NCBI GenBank assembly: GCA_019358855.1
Contig: JAHHII010000012.1
Location: 62,001 to 126,000, forward strand
Reading direction: 5' to 3'
Length of the DNA: 64,000 bases
From: Timaviella obliquedivisa GSE-PSE-MK23-08B
GTDB taxonomy: Bacteria; Cyanobacteriota; Cyanobacteriia; Elainellales; Elainellaceae
The notes under the pieces are model-generated. The model searched no databases and was not told where the DNA came from. It saw only the letters and a list, made by a program, of their open reading frames with translations. This document shows positions 53,868-63,070 of this stretch, piece after piece. The translations under genes and the position numbers were made by a program. Every line of letters starts with the position of its first letter. Position 1 is the first letter of the stretch.

Positions 53868-55964
53868 TTAGACTTCAGTGAGAGCAGTCTGAGGAGTAGC
53901 GGCATTGACGAGAGAAAGCAACGAACCCGCCTGTTCCTGTCCGTTCGTTGCCAAATCACTGTGACAAAGATAAACTCGTTCTCCTGCCCGACAGAGTAGA
54001 TCGAGGACTTGTCGCTGAAGGCGATTTTGGTTGGCTTCCAGCGTATCTGCTGCCGTCCATGGGCAACCTGATCGATCGCGGAGAAAGAGGGGTGCCCCAA
54101 AAAGTCCACTGCCCCCTGTGAGCCATAGGGAAGATCCGGCATCAAGCCAGAATTGCCGACGGTGGAAGCAGCGATCGCTGCGATACTGATAAATTGTTGC
54201 CAGTGTTACGGCTTGGCTGGCTTTCCCTATAGGGCGAACCGGATAGGGATCAGCCGTGATTGTCCCATTTTTCAAAAGTTGGATAAAGCTTCGCACCGTG
54301 TCTGATATCGGCACCTCTAAATCGCCTGATTGTCGTAGCCGACTCGCAATTTCCCAGTAGTGTTGAGCCGTTTCCATCAGTTCTCGGAGAGCAGCGATTT
54401 GATCGTAGGGCAGATGGCTGCCCCCATAGAGGAAGCGTTGAATAGCGCGATCGAGCAAGACAACCGGATTAGGAATCAACCGCTGTTGCTGCTGCTCTTT
54501 TTGGGTTTCAACCCATTGTAGAATCTCGCTATAAGCATGAGCCGCCTGATAACCTAAGCGATCCCACCGCTCAAAAGTGGTGGCAGGACGGAGATGCGGA
54601 TTTTCCAGATCTGGAACAAAACAGTAGTCGGTCAGAAGTCCGGCTCGAACCAGATCTATCTGCCTATTTGCGTCTTCGGAGCCAGGCAACTGGCTCAGTA
54701 GTACCAGCATTTCGGCGATCGCATCTCGGTTCAGCAATCGACCCAAACCTGGATAAATCAACGCTAACAGCGTCAACAGCGATCGAATCAACGCCGAACT
54801 TGCTAAGGGATGCTGGTCATGAAGAGAGTTAACCGCAATTCCTTTACTGGTTAAAATTTCACGGAGCGTGTAACGAGCGATCGCATCTAAGCCAGGGGCA
54901 ATTACCGCCATGTCTTGAGGTTGAACTTGCCCTGAATAAATGTCGCTAGCGATTGTCTCGGCAACTTGCCGCAGAAGTTGCGCTCTGGAGGTAGTTTGAA
55001 TCGACTGAATAGCATCGGGCAGTTCGGGAAGCCACAACGGCTCACTCATCCAAGCAACGATCGCGGCTCCCCAAGTTGCGCCCAGGCTATTAGCGGGATC
55101 TTGACTCAGATTTTCAGTTTGTTGACAGCGCTGGGCTAAGCCTTGAAGAAAATAGGGATCTGCCCCTAAGCCGAGGCGAATTGCGCCATTGGGATTGTAG
55201 GTGAAAGCAATGGGAATGCCTTGGTCGAGAAAAAACTCGAACAGAAAACGAGCGATCGCCGGATACTCGTCCACATCATCAACTAACACTGCCCAATACC
55301 GTTGCTTTAGCTGCTGTCGATAGACCGGATGGGGCAGTAAGTAGCGCCAATATAGCTCGGTTATCACGCCATAGGTTAGCAAACCTCGTTCTAGAAGCCA
55401 GGTTCGCCATTGTTCTAGCCCTGCCCCGATCGCTTCCCAAAGTTCGGGGGTGCCCTCCTGCTCTAATAAGCCTGCTTTGAGTACAGCAGCAATGTCTTCG
55501 GAAGGAGTCCCGCTGGCAGCAGCGAGTTGTAGCAGGTCTAACGTGCGACGAACAAGATAGTAGTCACTAATGCCTGCTTGTTGAAGGCTGCCTTCAGTTA
55601 AGAGCGACCCTTGCGGCATCTGCGAAGCATCCCGCCATAGCCCAGTGGCTAGCTCCTGCTCTGTTTCAGGACGCAAGCGGAGGGGAAACTGATCTTTTAG
55701 CCCTAGCTGCTGCACAATTAAAGGGAAGAATAGAGCTACTTCATCTTGAAAAAAGCCAATAGGAGTCGCTGTGTCAAACCGAAAATGTCTGGCTTCCGCC
55801 GTAATCCGGTCTGCCAAATCTAAGCGATTATCTCCTGTCGCTGCTAAAAACAGAGCCTCTGTGGCTGTCGTTCTCTTGTCAGCCCAAGCAAAAGATTGCC
55901 TAATCAGGCGCTGAGTCTTGCCGCTTCGGGTCGAACCTGTAATCCAGACAGAATCTTGTAGCAC
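53868..55964 (-). CDS. Large P-loop protein, UvrD/AddB-like helicase relative
   Basis: 698 residues. The N-terminal Walker A is GSTRSGKTQRLI; a later VLVDDVDEYPAIARFLFEFF resembles a Walker B/DExx region of superfamily I helicases, and VIAPGLDAIARYTLREILTS and SLHDQHPLASSALIRSLLTL resemble motif regions of the second RecA-like domain of UvrD/AddB proteins. I cannot identify the full set of helicase motifs (no clear motif III or VI), nor a terminal nuclease with a 4Fe-4S Cys set. Cyanobacterial homologues tend to be annotated 'recombinase family protein'. Soluble. Most likely a degenerate helicase-like factor in DNA repair. Confidence 0.68.
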   Translation of the reverse strand: MLQDSVWITGSTRSGKTQRLIRQSFAWADKRTTATEALFLAATGDNRLDLADRITAEARHFRFDTATPIGFFQDEVALFFPLIVQQLGLKDQFPLRLRPETEQELATGLWRDASQMPQGSLLTEGSLQQAGISDYYLVRRTLDLLQLAAASGTPSEDIAAVLKAGLLEQEGTPELWEAIGAGLEQWRTWLLERGLLTYGVITELYWRYLLPHPVYRQQLKQRYWAVLVDDVDEYPAIARFLFEFFLDQGIPIAFTYNPNGAIRLGLGADPYFLQGLAQRCQQTENLSQDPANSLGATWGAAIVAWMSEPLWLPELPDAIQSIQTTSRAQLLRQVAETIASDIYSGQVQPQDMAVIAPGLDAIARYTLREILTSKGIAVNSLHDQHPLASSALIRSLLTLLALIYPGLGRLLNRDAIAEMLVLLSQLPGSEDANRQIDLVRAGLLTDYCFVPDLENPHLRPATTFERWDRLGYQAAHAYSEILQWVETQKEQQQQRLIPNPVVLLDRAIQRFLYGGSHLPYDQIAALRELMETAQHYWEIASRLRQSGDLEVPISDTVRSFIQLLKNGTITADPYPVRPIGKASQAVTLATIYQYRSDRCFHRRQFWLDAGSSLWLTGGSGLFGAPLFLRDRSGCPWTAADTLEANQNRLQRQVLDLLCRAGERVYLCHSDLATNGQEQAGSLLSLVNAATPQTALTEV

Positions 55965-56218
55965 CAGTCTTCTTCAATGAATTTGTTATGATGCTACGTG
56001 GATTAGAAAACTCTTTGCTCAAAAAATTATCGTCTGTAATCATAATTTACGATATTCTTGTTACAAATTTATCATTAGTCGGTGAGGCATCGTTTCTTTT
56101 ATACTGAGTAGTTACGCAGTTTGAATTTTTCTCTCCAACTTCAAACTACATTTTTAGAAATACGTTCAGCTTTTAGAAATAATAGCTCCAGTAAATTCCG
56201 CTAACATCCGCTTCAGTC

Positions 56219-57562
56219 ATGAGAAATTCCTTTTGGGGTTCGATTCAAAGCTACTTCAGCAATGCAAATCAATGGCTTCTTAAAACACCTGGAAGATCAT
56301 TAGATGAAGCCTATGAAGCTGCTCAAAAGATTAGAGAAATTGAAGACGTTAACTTTGGTGGAAATAGAATTTCTGCTGATCATGGCAACTATGGTGCTAG
56401 CGCCCAAAGCTACTTTCAAGGAGAGCTTAGAAAGTACCTAGATATTATTAAGATTCGACTAGCAGAGTTTAAACTGAGTAGCTCGGTTGTGAGGCTTTCT
56501 AGCCAAAAAATAACAGAAATTGAAGTTGATGAAAACTCTAACGGTCTAAGTAATATTAGTATTATTGATCAGCCTGCTCTAATTCTTAAAAAGCTCAAGT
56601 TTATTGATGAAACTTTAGATAATTATCAAAATAGGGAGTCTAGCAAGCAGTCGATTGTAATTTTGCCAGACTCTAATCAAACTCGACTTAACTCCTCAGG
56701 AAGCCGACTTAAAGGAAAAGCTGATGATTTTGAGGAAGCGGCACCTGACGCGAAATCAATGTCTGGCAAAAGCGGTGTCCTACCTCGATCAATTTTGAAC
56801 ACTGTAGGTAGGATTAAGCAAGAGTTAAACCCAGACTCGGAAGAAGAAGTTGTGCGAGATTTTCGGCGATCGAAAGCTCGAACCTTCACGGCAGTGCGAT
56901 TCATTTTAATTTTAATTATTGTGCCTTTGCTAATGCAGCAGATGTCCAAGAATTTTGTGATTGGGCCCATTGTCGATCGCTATCGAATTGGGAATGAAAG
57001 AGTTGATATTTTTATTAATCCAGAGTTAGAAAAAGAAGCTCTCAATGAACTTCAGAAATTTGAGCAACGTCTGCGCTTTGAAATATTGATTGGTAGAAGC
57101 GAACCCACAAGCGACGAGGAGATTATACAGCAGGTTAGAGAAAAAGCAGCAGAGATTGGAGAAGAGTTTCAGCAGGTTAGTTCTGATGCAGTTAAGAATG
57201 TTTTCGCTGACCTAACTGCGTTGGGTGCTTTCACTCTTGTGATTATGACTAGTAAGCGAGAGATTGAAGTTGTTAAGACCTTTATTGATCAGTTAGTTTA
57301 TGGTTTGAGTGATAGTGCTAAGGCATTTTTTATTATTTTGTTAACAGATATGTTTGTGGGGTTTCACTCACCTCATGGCTGGGAAGTCATTTTAGAAAGT
57401 TTATCTAAGCATTTTGGGCTGCCTGCCGATCGCAATTTTATCTTCTTGTTTATTGCAACTTTTCCAGTTATTTTAGACACCATTTTCAAGTACTGGATTT
57501 TTCGATATCTCAACCGAGCATCGCCTTCCTCCGTTGCAACTTATAGAAACATGAATGAGTAG
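56219..57562 (+). CDS. pcxA: Proton extrusion protein PcxA (CemA/CotA family)
   Basis: 447 residues. Long hydrophilic N-terminal region with predicted coiled coil, then membrane helices (about 230-245 FILILIIVPLLMQQM, then 340-365, 378-400, 405-430). CemA hallmarks: FGLPADRNFIFLFIATFPVI and TIFKYWIFRYLNRASPSSVA at the C-terminus, GFHSPHGWEVILE before it. The family drives light-dependent Na/H-linked proton extrusion and supports CO2 uptake in cyanobacteria. Full length. Preceded by about 250 AT-rich bases that should hold the promoter. Confidence 0.93.
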   Translation: MRNSFWGSIQSYFSNANQWLLKTPGRSLDEAYEAAQKIREIEDVNFGGNRISADHGNYGASAQSYFQGELRKYLDIIKIRLAEFKLSSSVVRLSSQKITEIEVDENSNGLSNISIIDQPALILKKLKFIDETLDNYQNRESSKQSIVILPDSNQTRLNSSGSRLKGKADDFEEAAPDAKSMSGKSGVLPRSILNTVGRIKQELNPDSEEEVVRDFRRSKARTFTAVRFILILIIVPLLMQQMSKNFVIGPIVDRYRIGNERVDIFINPELEKEALNELQKFEQRLRFEILIGRSEPTSDEEIIQQVREKAAEIGEEFQQVSSDAVKNVFADLTALGAFTLVIMTSKREIEVVKTFIDQLVYGLSDSAKAFFIILLTDMFVGFHSPHGWEVILESLSKHFGLPADRNFIFLFIATFPVILDTIFKYWIFRYLNRASPSSVATYRNMNE

Positions 57563-57592
57563 AAGGGATGCCATGACTTGTTTAGACTAGGG

Positions 57593-57614
57593 AAGGGTAG
57601 AATTCTTCTACCTT
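57593..57614 (+). terminator. Short hairpin between pcxA and the nuclease gene
   Basis: 7-bp stem ggtagaa (57596-57602) / ttctacc (57606-57612), loop ttc, extended by one G-T and one A-T pair. No T run follows, so it could be a weak terminator or a processing stem. Confidence 0.4.
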
Positions 57615-57626
57615 CATGCTCTTTCC

Positions 57627-58571
57627 ATGCACCAGTTTTTCAAGTTTTCTCATAGGTCCTGGCAGTTTCGATCCCTTCATTCTTTGCTAATTAGCATAGT
57701 GGCGCTGCTGTTGCTGTCGAGTTGCTCAGGGCTTATGGAAGATCCTAGGGTCAGCCAAAGCGCTAGTAATCCTAATGCATTGCTAGGTTTGCCAAGCAGT
57801 GCGACTAGCTTTAGTGCCAGCGATTATTTAATTAACCGACCTCAGTATGTCATGTCTTACAACCGCAGCAAGGCAATCCCTAATTGGGCGAGTTGGCAAC
57901 TGAATCAAAATTGGTTAGGGAGCCTTCCACGAGTTCCCTTTGCGCCAGATAATACGCTGCCGACTGGCTGGGAAAAAGTAAATCCCAATGATTATACGGG
58001 CAGCGGGTTTGACCGAGGACACGTGGTTCCGGCTGCCGATCGCGACAAAACGGTAGATGATAGCAGAGCCGTTTTTTTAATGACTAACATTTTTCCTCAA
58101 GCTCCAGATAATAATCAAGGGCCTTGGGCTCAGCTAGAGAGCTATTGTCGGGAGTTGGTGGCTCAGGGAAAGGAACTTTATATTGTGGCAGGGGGCGCGG
58201 GGGAAGGTGGAACAGGAGAGAAGGGAGAAAGTAGAACGATCGCCAACGGTAAAGTTTCAGTCCCTGCCTCAACCTGGAAAGTCGTGGTAGTGTCCGATCG
58301 CCCTGGCTCTGGTCTTGCGGGTATTACAGAGCGAACCCGAGTCATTGCCGTCATCATGCCTAACAAACAGGGTATTGAGTCTACAAACTGGCGCGAATAT
58401 CGAAAATCGGTAGACCAAGTTGAAGAGTTAACGGGGTATAACTTGTTCTCAAATATTCCAAAGCTAGTTCAGGATGCAATCGAAGCCAAAATTGATGCCA
58501 ATCTGCCTGTCAGACTGCCCGTCAAAAAACAGGTCAAATTGCCTGTGAAGCAACCTGTGGGCACCCCCTAA
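57627..58571 (+). CDS. nucA: NucA-type DNA/RNA non-specific endonuclease, lipoprotein
   Basis: 314 residues. A lipoprotein signal (about 15-33, ALLLLSSC with lipid-modified Cys33) suggests anchoring in the membrane facing outwards. The nuclease domain holds the catalytic FDRGHVVPAADR with His132, MTNIFPQAPDNNQGPWAQLE (metal Asn), and SVPASTWKVVVV, matching Anabaena NucA / Serratia nuclease. The last 30 residues contain repeated Leu-Pro-Val-Lys units (VRLPVKKQVKLPVKQPV), low complexity. The 3' end overlaps the convergent rodA by 4 bases. Role likely in nucleic-acid scavenging, not demonstrated. Confidence 0.92.
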   Translation: MHQFFKFSHRSWQFRSLHSLLISIVALLLLSSCSGLMEDPRVSQSASNPNALLGLPSSATSFSASDYLINRPQYVMSYNRSKAIPNWASWQLNQNWLGSLPRVPFAPDNTLPTGWEKVNPNDYTGSGFDRGHVVPAADRDKTVDDSRAVFLMTNIFPQAPDNNQGPWAQLESYCRELVAQGKELYIVAGGAGEGGTGEKGESRTIANGKVSVPASTWKVVVVSDRPGSGLAGITERTRVIAVIMPNKQGIESTNWREYRKSVDQVEELTGYNLFSNIPKLVQDAIEAKIDANLPVRLPVKKQVKLPVKQPVGTP

Positions 58572-59824
58572 AACCGCAAGCGATGCCGATAATTGGCTAC
58601 TGATTCTACAATTCCAAGGGCAATAAAATTAGTCAACAACGACGATCGCCCATAGCTGAGCCAAGGTAGCGGAATTCCTGTCACTGGAGCCAATCCAATG
58701 GTCATGCCAATGTTAATCAAAACTTGAAAAACAATCATTGACAACACGCCGATCGCCAGCAAAGATCCAAAATTGTCCTTAGCATTCTGAGCAATAATGA
58801 CTAGCCTCAGGCTAATTAGCCAAAAGCAAGTTAAAACTGCCAAACAGCCCATAAATCCTAATTCTTCGCCGATCGCTGAGAAAATAAAGTCGGTTTGTTG
58901 CTCCGGAATAAAGTTGAGTTGGGTTTGAGTCCCTTGATTCAGTCCGCGTCCAAACAGTTGACCTGCGCCGATGGCAATGCGCGATTGAATCAGGTGATAG
59001 CCACCGCCTAGAGGATCTTTATCAGGATCAAGAAAAAGGGAAAGGCGATCGCGCTGGTATGCCTTCAAAACATTAGACCAGACGAAACTTCCCAATCCGC
59101 CTGCCACTAAATTAACTCCAGCAAATCCCAATGCCCCATAGCGTTGCCAGGGCAGAGTAAACCAAGCAACAAGCACAACTACAGCAATCCAGGCAAACCA
59201 ACTGGGTAGAAAAACGCCAAACAGAATCGCCGATACTATGGGTGATACCAACAGCAGCAACCAGCCCGGATTAGCGTTTGCCCAGTACAGCATTCCTAAC
59301 GTAATGGCAATAAAAACTAAAGAAGTGCCTAGGTCAGGCTGAAGCATAATGATGACCCAAGACAATCCCATAATGCCCAAAGTTTTGATCACCGTCGGAA
59401 TTCTAGAAGCTCCTCGTTCCTGCAATGCCGCCGCAAGTGTGACAATGAGTGCAATTTTGGCAAATTCTGATGGCTGAAATCCAAAATTACCCAGGTAAAG
59501 CCAACTCTTGGCTCCATTCACCTCTGTTCCTAGAAAAGGAACGACTAATAGAATAACGTTCATGACTCCATAAGTAATCCAATGCCATCGCAGCAGATTT
59601 TCGTAGCGCCAACGTGCCAACGTCAGCGTCAGCACAATACCGATGCCGCCACCCAAGAGTTGTTGCCACCATTCGCCTAACCCTTTATTTAACTCAGTAC
59701 TCCGAATCGCAATACTTCCCAAAATCGTGAGGGCGATCGCTACTCCAAGAAGCGTCCAATCAATTTCCAGCCAGGGCTGAGTAGCAGCTTTCCAATTAAC
59801 ACGAGGGAGCGATTTACGCAGCAT
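58568..59824 (-). CDS. rodA: RodA/FtsW-family SEDS peptidoglycan polymerase
   Basis: 418 residues, about ten membrane helices. SEDS motifs are present: RWRYENLLRWHWITYGVMNV, GAKSWLYLGNFGFQPSEFAK (motif with the catalytic region), LQPDLGTSLVFIAI, GRGLNQGTQTQLNFIPEQQT and DFIFSAIGEELGFMG, GIPLPWLSYGRSS. The spacing and C-terminal sequence favour RodA over FtsW. It polymerises glycan strands for cell elongation. It lies 62 bases downstream of mrp on the same strand. Confidence 0.93.
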   Translation of the reverse strand: MLRKSLPRVNWKAATQPWLEIDWTLLGVAIALTILGSIAIRSTELNKGLGEWWQQLLGGGIGIVLTLTLARWRYENLLRWHWITYGVMNVILLVVPFLGTEVNGAKSWLYLGNFGFQPSEFAKIALIVTLAAALQERGASRIPTVIKTLGIMGLSWVIIMLQPDLGTSLVFIAITLGMLYWANANPGWLLLLVSPIVSAILFGVFLPSWFAWIAVVVLVAWFTLPWQRYGALGFAGVNLVAGGLGSFVWSNVLKAYQRDRLSLFLDPDKDPLGGGYHLIQSRIAIGAGQLFGRGLNQGTQTQLNFIPEQQTDFIFSAIGEELGFMGCLAVLTCFWLISLRLVIIAQNAKDNFGSLLAIGVLSMIVFQVLINIGMTIGLAPVTGIPLPWLSYGRSSLLTNFIALGIVESVANYRHRLRF

Positions 59825-59886
59825 AAGAGGAGGTCAGAAAGGGCAGAACGACTGAATGGGTCGTCTAAAGTTAAGCGATGAAGAAG

Positions 59887-60957
59887 CTAAGAAAGAGCCG
59901 CGATCGATACCTTTGCCGCAATTTGTTGAGCGATCGCTACCAATGCTTTAGCCGAAGCTGAGTGAGGAGCATTCACCACGATTGGAATGCCGCGATCGCC
60001 ACCCTCCCGTAGTTCCATTTCTAAAGGAATACAACCTAATAGAGGCAACCCTAGCTCTTGAGAAGTTTTCTCGCCACCACCCGAACCAAAAATATCGTAC
60101 TGACGATCGGGCATATCTGGCGGGACGAAGTAGCTCATGTTTTCAACAATCCCTAAGATAGGCACCTGTAACTGTTGGAACATTCGTAGACCCCGGCGGG
60201 CATCAATCAGAGCAACCGTTTGGGGTGTCGTCACAATCACTGCACCTGCCATTGGAACTGCCTGCGCCAGTGTCAATTGAGCATCACCTGTACCCGGAGG
60301 CATGTCTACAATTAAGTAGTCTAAGTCGCCCCACTGCACCTGATACAGAAATTGGCGAATAATGCCATTCAGCATTGGGCCACGCCACATGACAGGCTGA
60401 TCAGGGTCAATCAAAAAACCCATCGACACAAGCTTGACTCCATGATTAAAGGCAGGTTCTAAAATATCGCCCTGTCCGCCAGACTGAACCATCACCTTTG
60501 CGCTGGCTAAACCCATCATTGTGGGAGCATTAGGGCCATAAATATCTGCATCAATGAGTCCTACCTTTGCACCCGCTTGGGCAAGAGCAACGGCAACGTT
60601 AACTGCTACAGTGCTCTTGCCCACGCCCCCTTTGCCACTGGTAATAGCCAGAATGTTCTTAATGCCATTAATGCCAGTGCGATCGGGTAAAGCCTTCTGC
60701 TGAGGTGTTTCAGAAGTGACCTCTACATCAATTTTTTCTACCCCTGGCAACGTTTTAACAGCGCGTTCACAATCTTCAACAATAAACTGACGCAACGGAC
60801 AAGCAGGGGTAGTCAAAACTAGGGTAAAACTGACATTTCCCCCATCAACTTTGACATTGCGAATCATATTCAGTTCCACCAAACTTTTACGAAGTTCAGG
60901 GTCTTCTACAGGGCGCAAGACTTCTAAAATATTACTAGGGCTGAGTGTCTCAATCAT
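59887..60957 (-). CDS. mrp: Mrp/ApbC iron-sulfur cluster carrier ATPase
   Basis: About 356 residues from ATG at 60957, chosen for the gggaggag Shine-Dalgarno just upstream; the ATG at 60981 is upstream of it. The N-terminal MIP18-like domain (VLRPVEDPELRKSLVELNMI, FTLVLTTPACPLRQFIV) is followed by the P-loop NTPase: ITSGKGGVGKSTVAVNVAVA (deviant Walker A), LIDADIYGPNAPTMMGL, LIVDMPPGTGDAQLTLAQA. The CxxC that many Mrp proteins have near the end of the domain is not evident: NMSYFVPPDMPDRQYDIFG has none. Soluble. It loads Fe-S clusters onto apoproteins. Confidence 0.92.
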   Translation of the reverse strand: MIETLSPSNILEVLRPVEDPELRKSLVELNMIRNVKVDGGNVSFTLVLTTPACPLRQFIVEDCERAVKTLPGVEKIDVEVTSETPQQKALPDRTGINGIKNILAITSGKGGVGKSTVAVNVAVALAQAGAKVGLIDADIYGPNAPTMMGLASAKVMVQSGGQGDILEPAFNHGVKLVSMGFLIDPDQPVMWRGPMLNGIIRQFLYQVQWGDLDYLIVDMPPGTGDAQLTLAQAVPMAGAVIVTTPQTVALIDARRGLRMFQQLQVPILGIVENMSYFVPPDMPDRQYDIFGSGGGEKTSQELGLPLLGCIPLEMELREGGDRGIPIVVNAPHSASAKALVAIAQQIAAKVSIAALS

Positions 60958-61022
60958 ATTTCTCTCCTCCCTGGTAAACATAAACAGGGCAATCTCGTAG
61001 TTTTCAACACTTCATTCTACCG

Positions 61023-61619
61023 CTACGCTAGAGCATTGCTAGCTAATAACTGCCCCAGGGTTATCATCAAGACTAGACTCAGTAAGTCAGGACTGGCAGG
61101 ACGAATAAATTTAGGGTGATGTCCGCGATCGAGCAACCGTCTTTCCTGCTCTGCCGCATGAGCTAAATCCTGCGCCACTCTGGCAGCATAAGGACGAATC
61201 ACTGACCAAACCAATGGTGATAGCCACCCTTTCAGAGTCACTGAATAGGAAACCTGTGTACCACAAAGAGCCGATTCTACCCGATAGGTCACTCGCTCCT
61301 CCAATCCAGGAATCGCCAAAATTCTGACGCTGAGGAGCTCCCCAGGTTGTACTCGCTCTACAAAAATGTGCATAGAGATAGGAAACAATCGCCCGACCGC
61401 TTGATAAATCAGCCCTGGCTTAGGAATTAACCCATAAGGCACATTAGTTTTAGTGAGCAAGGGATGCCAGGATACATCTGCTAAATCTACTACCTTCCGC
61501 CACAGATCTTCAACCGAGGCGGAGCTTAGAACTTCGTAAGTTTCTACTAAAGGATGAAACCGACTCGTCTTCCGACGAATTATATCTCGATGAACGAATC
61601 TAGACCAAAAGTCCAGCAT
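61023..61619 (-). CDS. SRPBCC/START-like small protein
   Basis: About 198 residues from ATG at 61619 (MLDFWSRFVHRDIIRRK), preceded by tggagag (Shine-Dalgarno, 6 bases before); a TTG at 61637 is upstream of it. The body (TYEVLSSASVEDLWRKVVDL, SWHPLLTKTNVPYGLIPKPG, RVQPGELLSVRILAIPGLEE, RVTYRVESALCGTQVSYSV) has the helix-grip pattern of SRPBCC ligand-binding proteins (polyketide cyclase-like). Ligand unknown. Lies 65 bases upstream of mrp on the same strand, so likely in a run with mrp and rodA. Confidence 0.72.
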   Translation of the reverse strand: MLDFWSRFVHRDIIRRKTSRFHPLVETYEVLSSASVEDLWRKVVDLADVSWHPLLTKTNVPYGLIPKPGLIYQAVGRLFPISMHIFVERVQPGELLSVRILAIPGLEERVTYRVESALCGTQVSYSVTLKGWLSPLVWSVIRPYAARVAQDLAHAAEQERRLLDRGHHPKFIRPASPDLLSLVLMITLGQLLASNALA

Positions 61620-61637
61620 CGCAATTCTCTCCAGCAA

Positions 61638-62020
61638 GTATCACAACAAGCAAACTTGGATAAGTAAACATGAGAAGCCCACTGCTTCGCGCGGCTTCTC
61701 TAGATAGCATCTCTAGCTGTCACCCCTTCTCGGATCTTACATCGTTGTTAGAATAGATGACCAAGTCAAACAGTGTGAAGAGGCAGCGATCGACCCGGTT
61801 TGGCTACTCTCTGCAATTTTCTAACTGCTCTAAGATTTCTAAATGCTCTTTTTTTCCTTAAGTCAGGCGACGCTGATACACTAATCTTTATTCCGCTTTT
61901 GAGTTCTTACCTTTGCCTTAAATTTTGGACTGACTTGACATGAACTGACTTAATACCTCCCCAGTTGAAAACGATAATTGAAAGCAATAATTCTTCAGCC
62001 TGGATACACCATACATAGAC
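61638..62020. other. Intergenic region upstream of the radical SAM gene
   Basis: About 380 bases. A hairpin gagaagcc (61672-61679) / ggcttctc (61693-61700) with a 13-base loop, then imperfect repeats of tttctaa(a/c)tgctct near 61820-61855 and of actgactt near 61930-61950. No ORF or tRNA. Probably contains the divergent promoters. Confidence 0.45.
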
Positions 62021-63070
62021 TTGGCTTCTACCCCTTATAGAGAAAACTCTTCAGCTATGCCCCCACTTGTTGCTAACTACTATTTGACCTACCGATGCAA
62101 TGCCCGTTGCCACTTCTGTGATATTTGGGCGCTTGATCCAAAGAAAGAAGCCAGCTTTGAAACTATTGTGCAAAATATGCACGACTTAAAGCGCTTAGGC
62201 GTGAAGTACATTGACTTCACGGGGGGGGAACCTCTGCTGCGAGCAGATGCCGATAAGATCTACGCGAAAGCGAAGGCAATGGGCTTCTATACCAGCATGA
62301 CGACTAACACGATTCTGTATCCTAAGCGAGCAAAAGAGTTTCAAGGCTTAATTGATTTCCTGAACTTCTCTTTGGACGGAGCAGATGCGGCAACCCACGA
62401 CCAATCGCGTGGCACTAAAATTTTCGATACGTTGGTGGAATCAGTGAAGTTAGCGCTATCGTTGGGCGAGTATCCGGTTCTAAATCATACGGTGACGGCT
62501 CAAAACTATGAACGGTTGGGGGAAATTGCCAAGTTCGCCAATGATTTGGGCGTGCGGGTGTGGCTGAATCCGGCGTTTACGGCGTATAGCAATTACAACA
62601 ACAAAAAGAATCCGACTCCTGAAATTGCAGCAGCGATCGAGACGGCTGCTAAGCAGTATCGTAATCTTGGCTACAATAAGGCGGCGCTGGCATTTATTGA
62701 AGCAGGCGGCAACGACACTCAAAATCCTCGCTGCAAGGCGGTGGATGCAGTGATTGCGATCTCGCCTAACGATGAGTTGCTGTTGCCCTGCTACCACTTT
62801 GCTCAGACAGGTCTTGCCATTGAAGGGAATCTGTATGAGATGTACCGTAAGTCGGAAGTTGTAGAAGAATATCGCCAGTCGCAAGGCACGTTGGCGGTGT
62901 GTGAAGGCTGTACGGTTTGGTGTTACCTTATCCCCAGTTTCTTCAAGGGTTTAGACAAATACTGGTTCCTTAATCAAATGACTTATGCCGGAGAATTCTT
63001 GGCGCGAAAACGATTCCTACAACGAGCCAGCGCCACTCGAGCCAGTGCTGATCAACTCACTCCTGTCTGA
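62021..63070 (+). CDS. Radical SAM protein
   Basis: 349 residues from TTG at 62021, or 337 from ATG at 62057 (MPPLVANYYLTYRCNARCHF). The SAM-binding cluster motif CNARCHFC gives Cys26, Cys30 and Cys33; DFTGGEPLLRADADKIYAKA and FLNFSLDGADAATHDQSRG are the following core motifs. The C-terminal part has Cys-containing segments (NPRCKAVDAV, LLPCYHFAQTG, CEGCTVWCYL) that resemble a SPASM-type auxiliary cluster. The substrate is unknown; members occur in cofactor, peptide or sugar modification. Its stop overlaps the start of the following glycosyltransferase, suggesting co-translation. Confidence 0.88.
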   Translation: MASTPYRENSSAMPPLVANYYLTYRCNARCHFCDIWALDPKKEASFETIVQNMHDLKRLGVKYIDFTGGEPLLRADADKIYAKAKAMGFYTSMTTNTILYPKRAKEFQGLIDFLNFSLDGADAATHDQSRGTKIFDTLVESVKLALSLGEYPVLNHTVTAQNYERLGEIAKFANDLGVRVWLNPAFTAYSNYNNKKNPTPEIAAAIETAAKQYRNLGYNKAALAFIEAGGNDTQNPRCKAVDAVIAISPNDELLLPCYHFAQTGLAIEGNLYEMYRKSEVVEEYRQSQGTLAVCEGCTVWCYLIPSFFKGLDKYWFLNQMTYAGEFLARKRFLQRASATRASADQLTPV

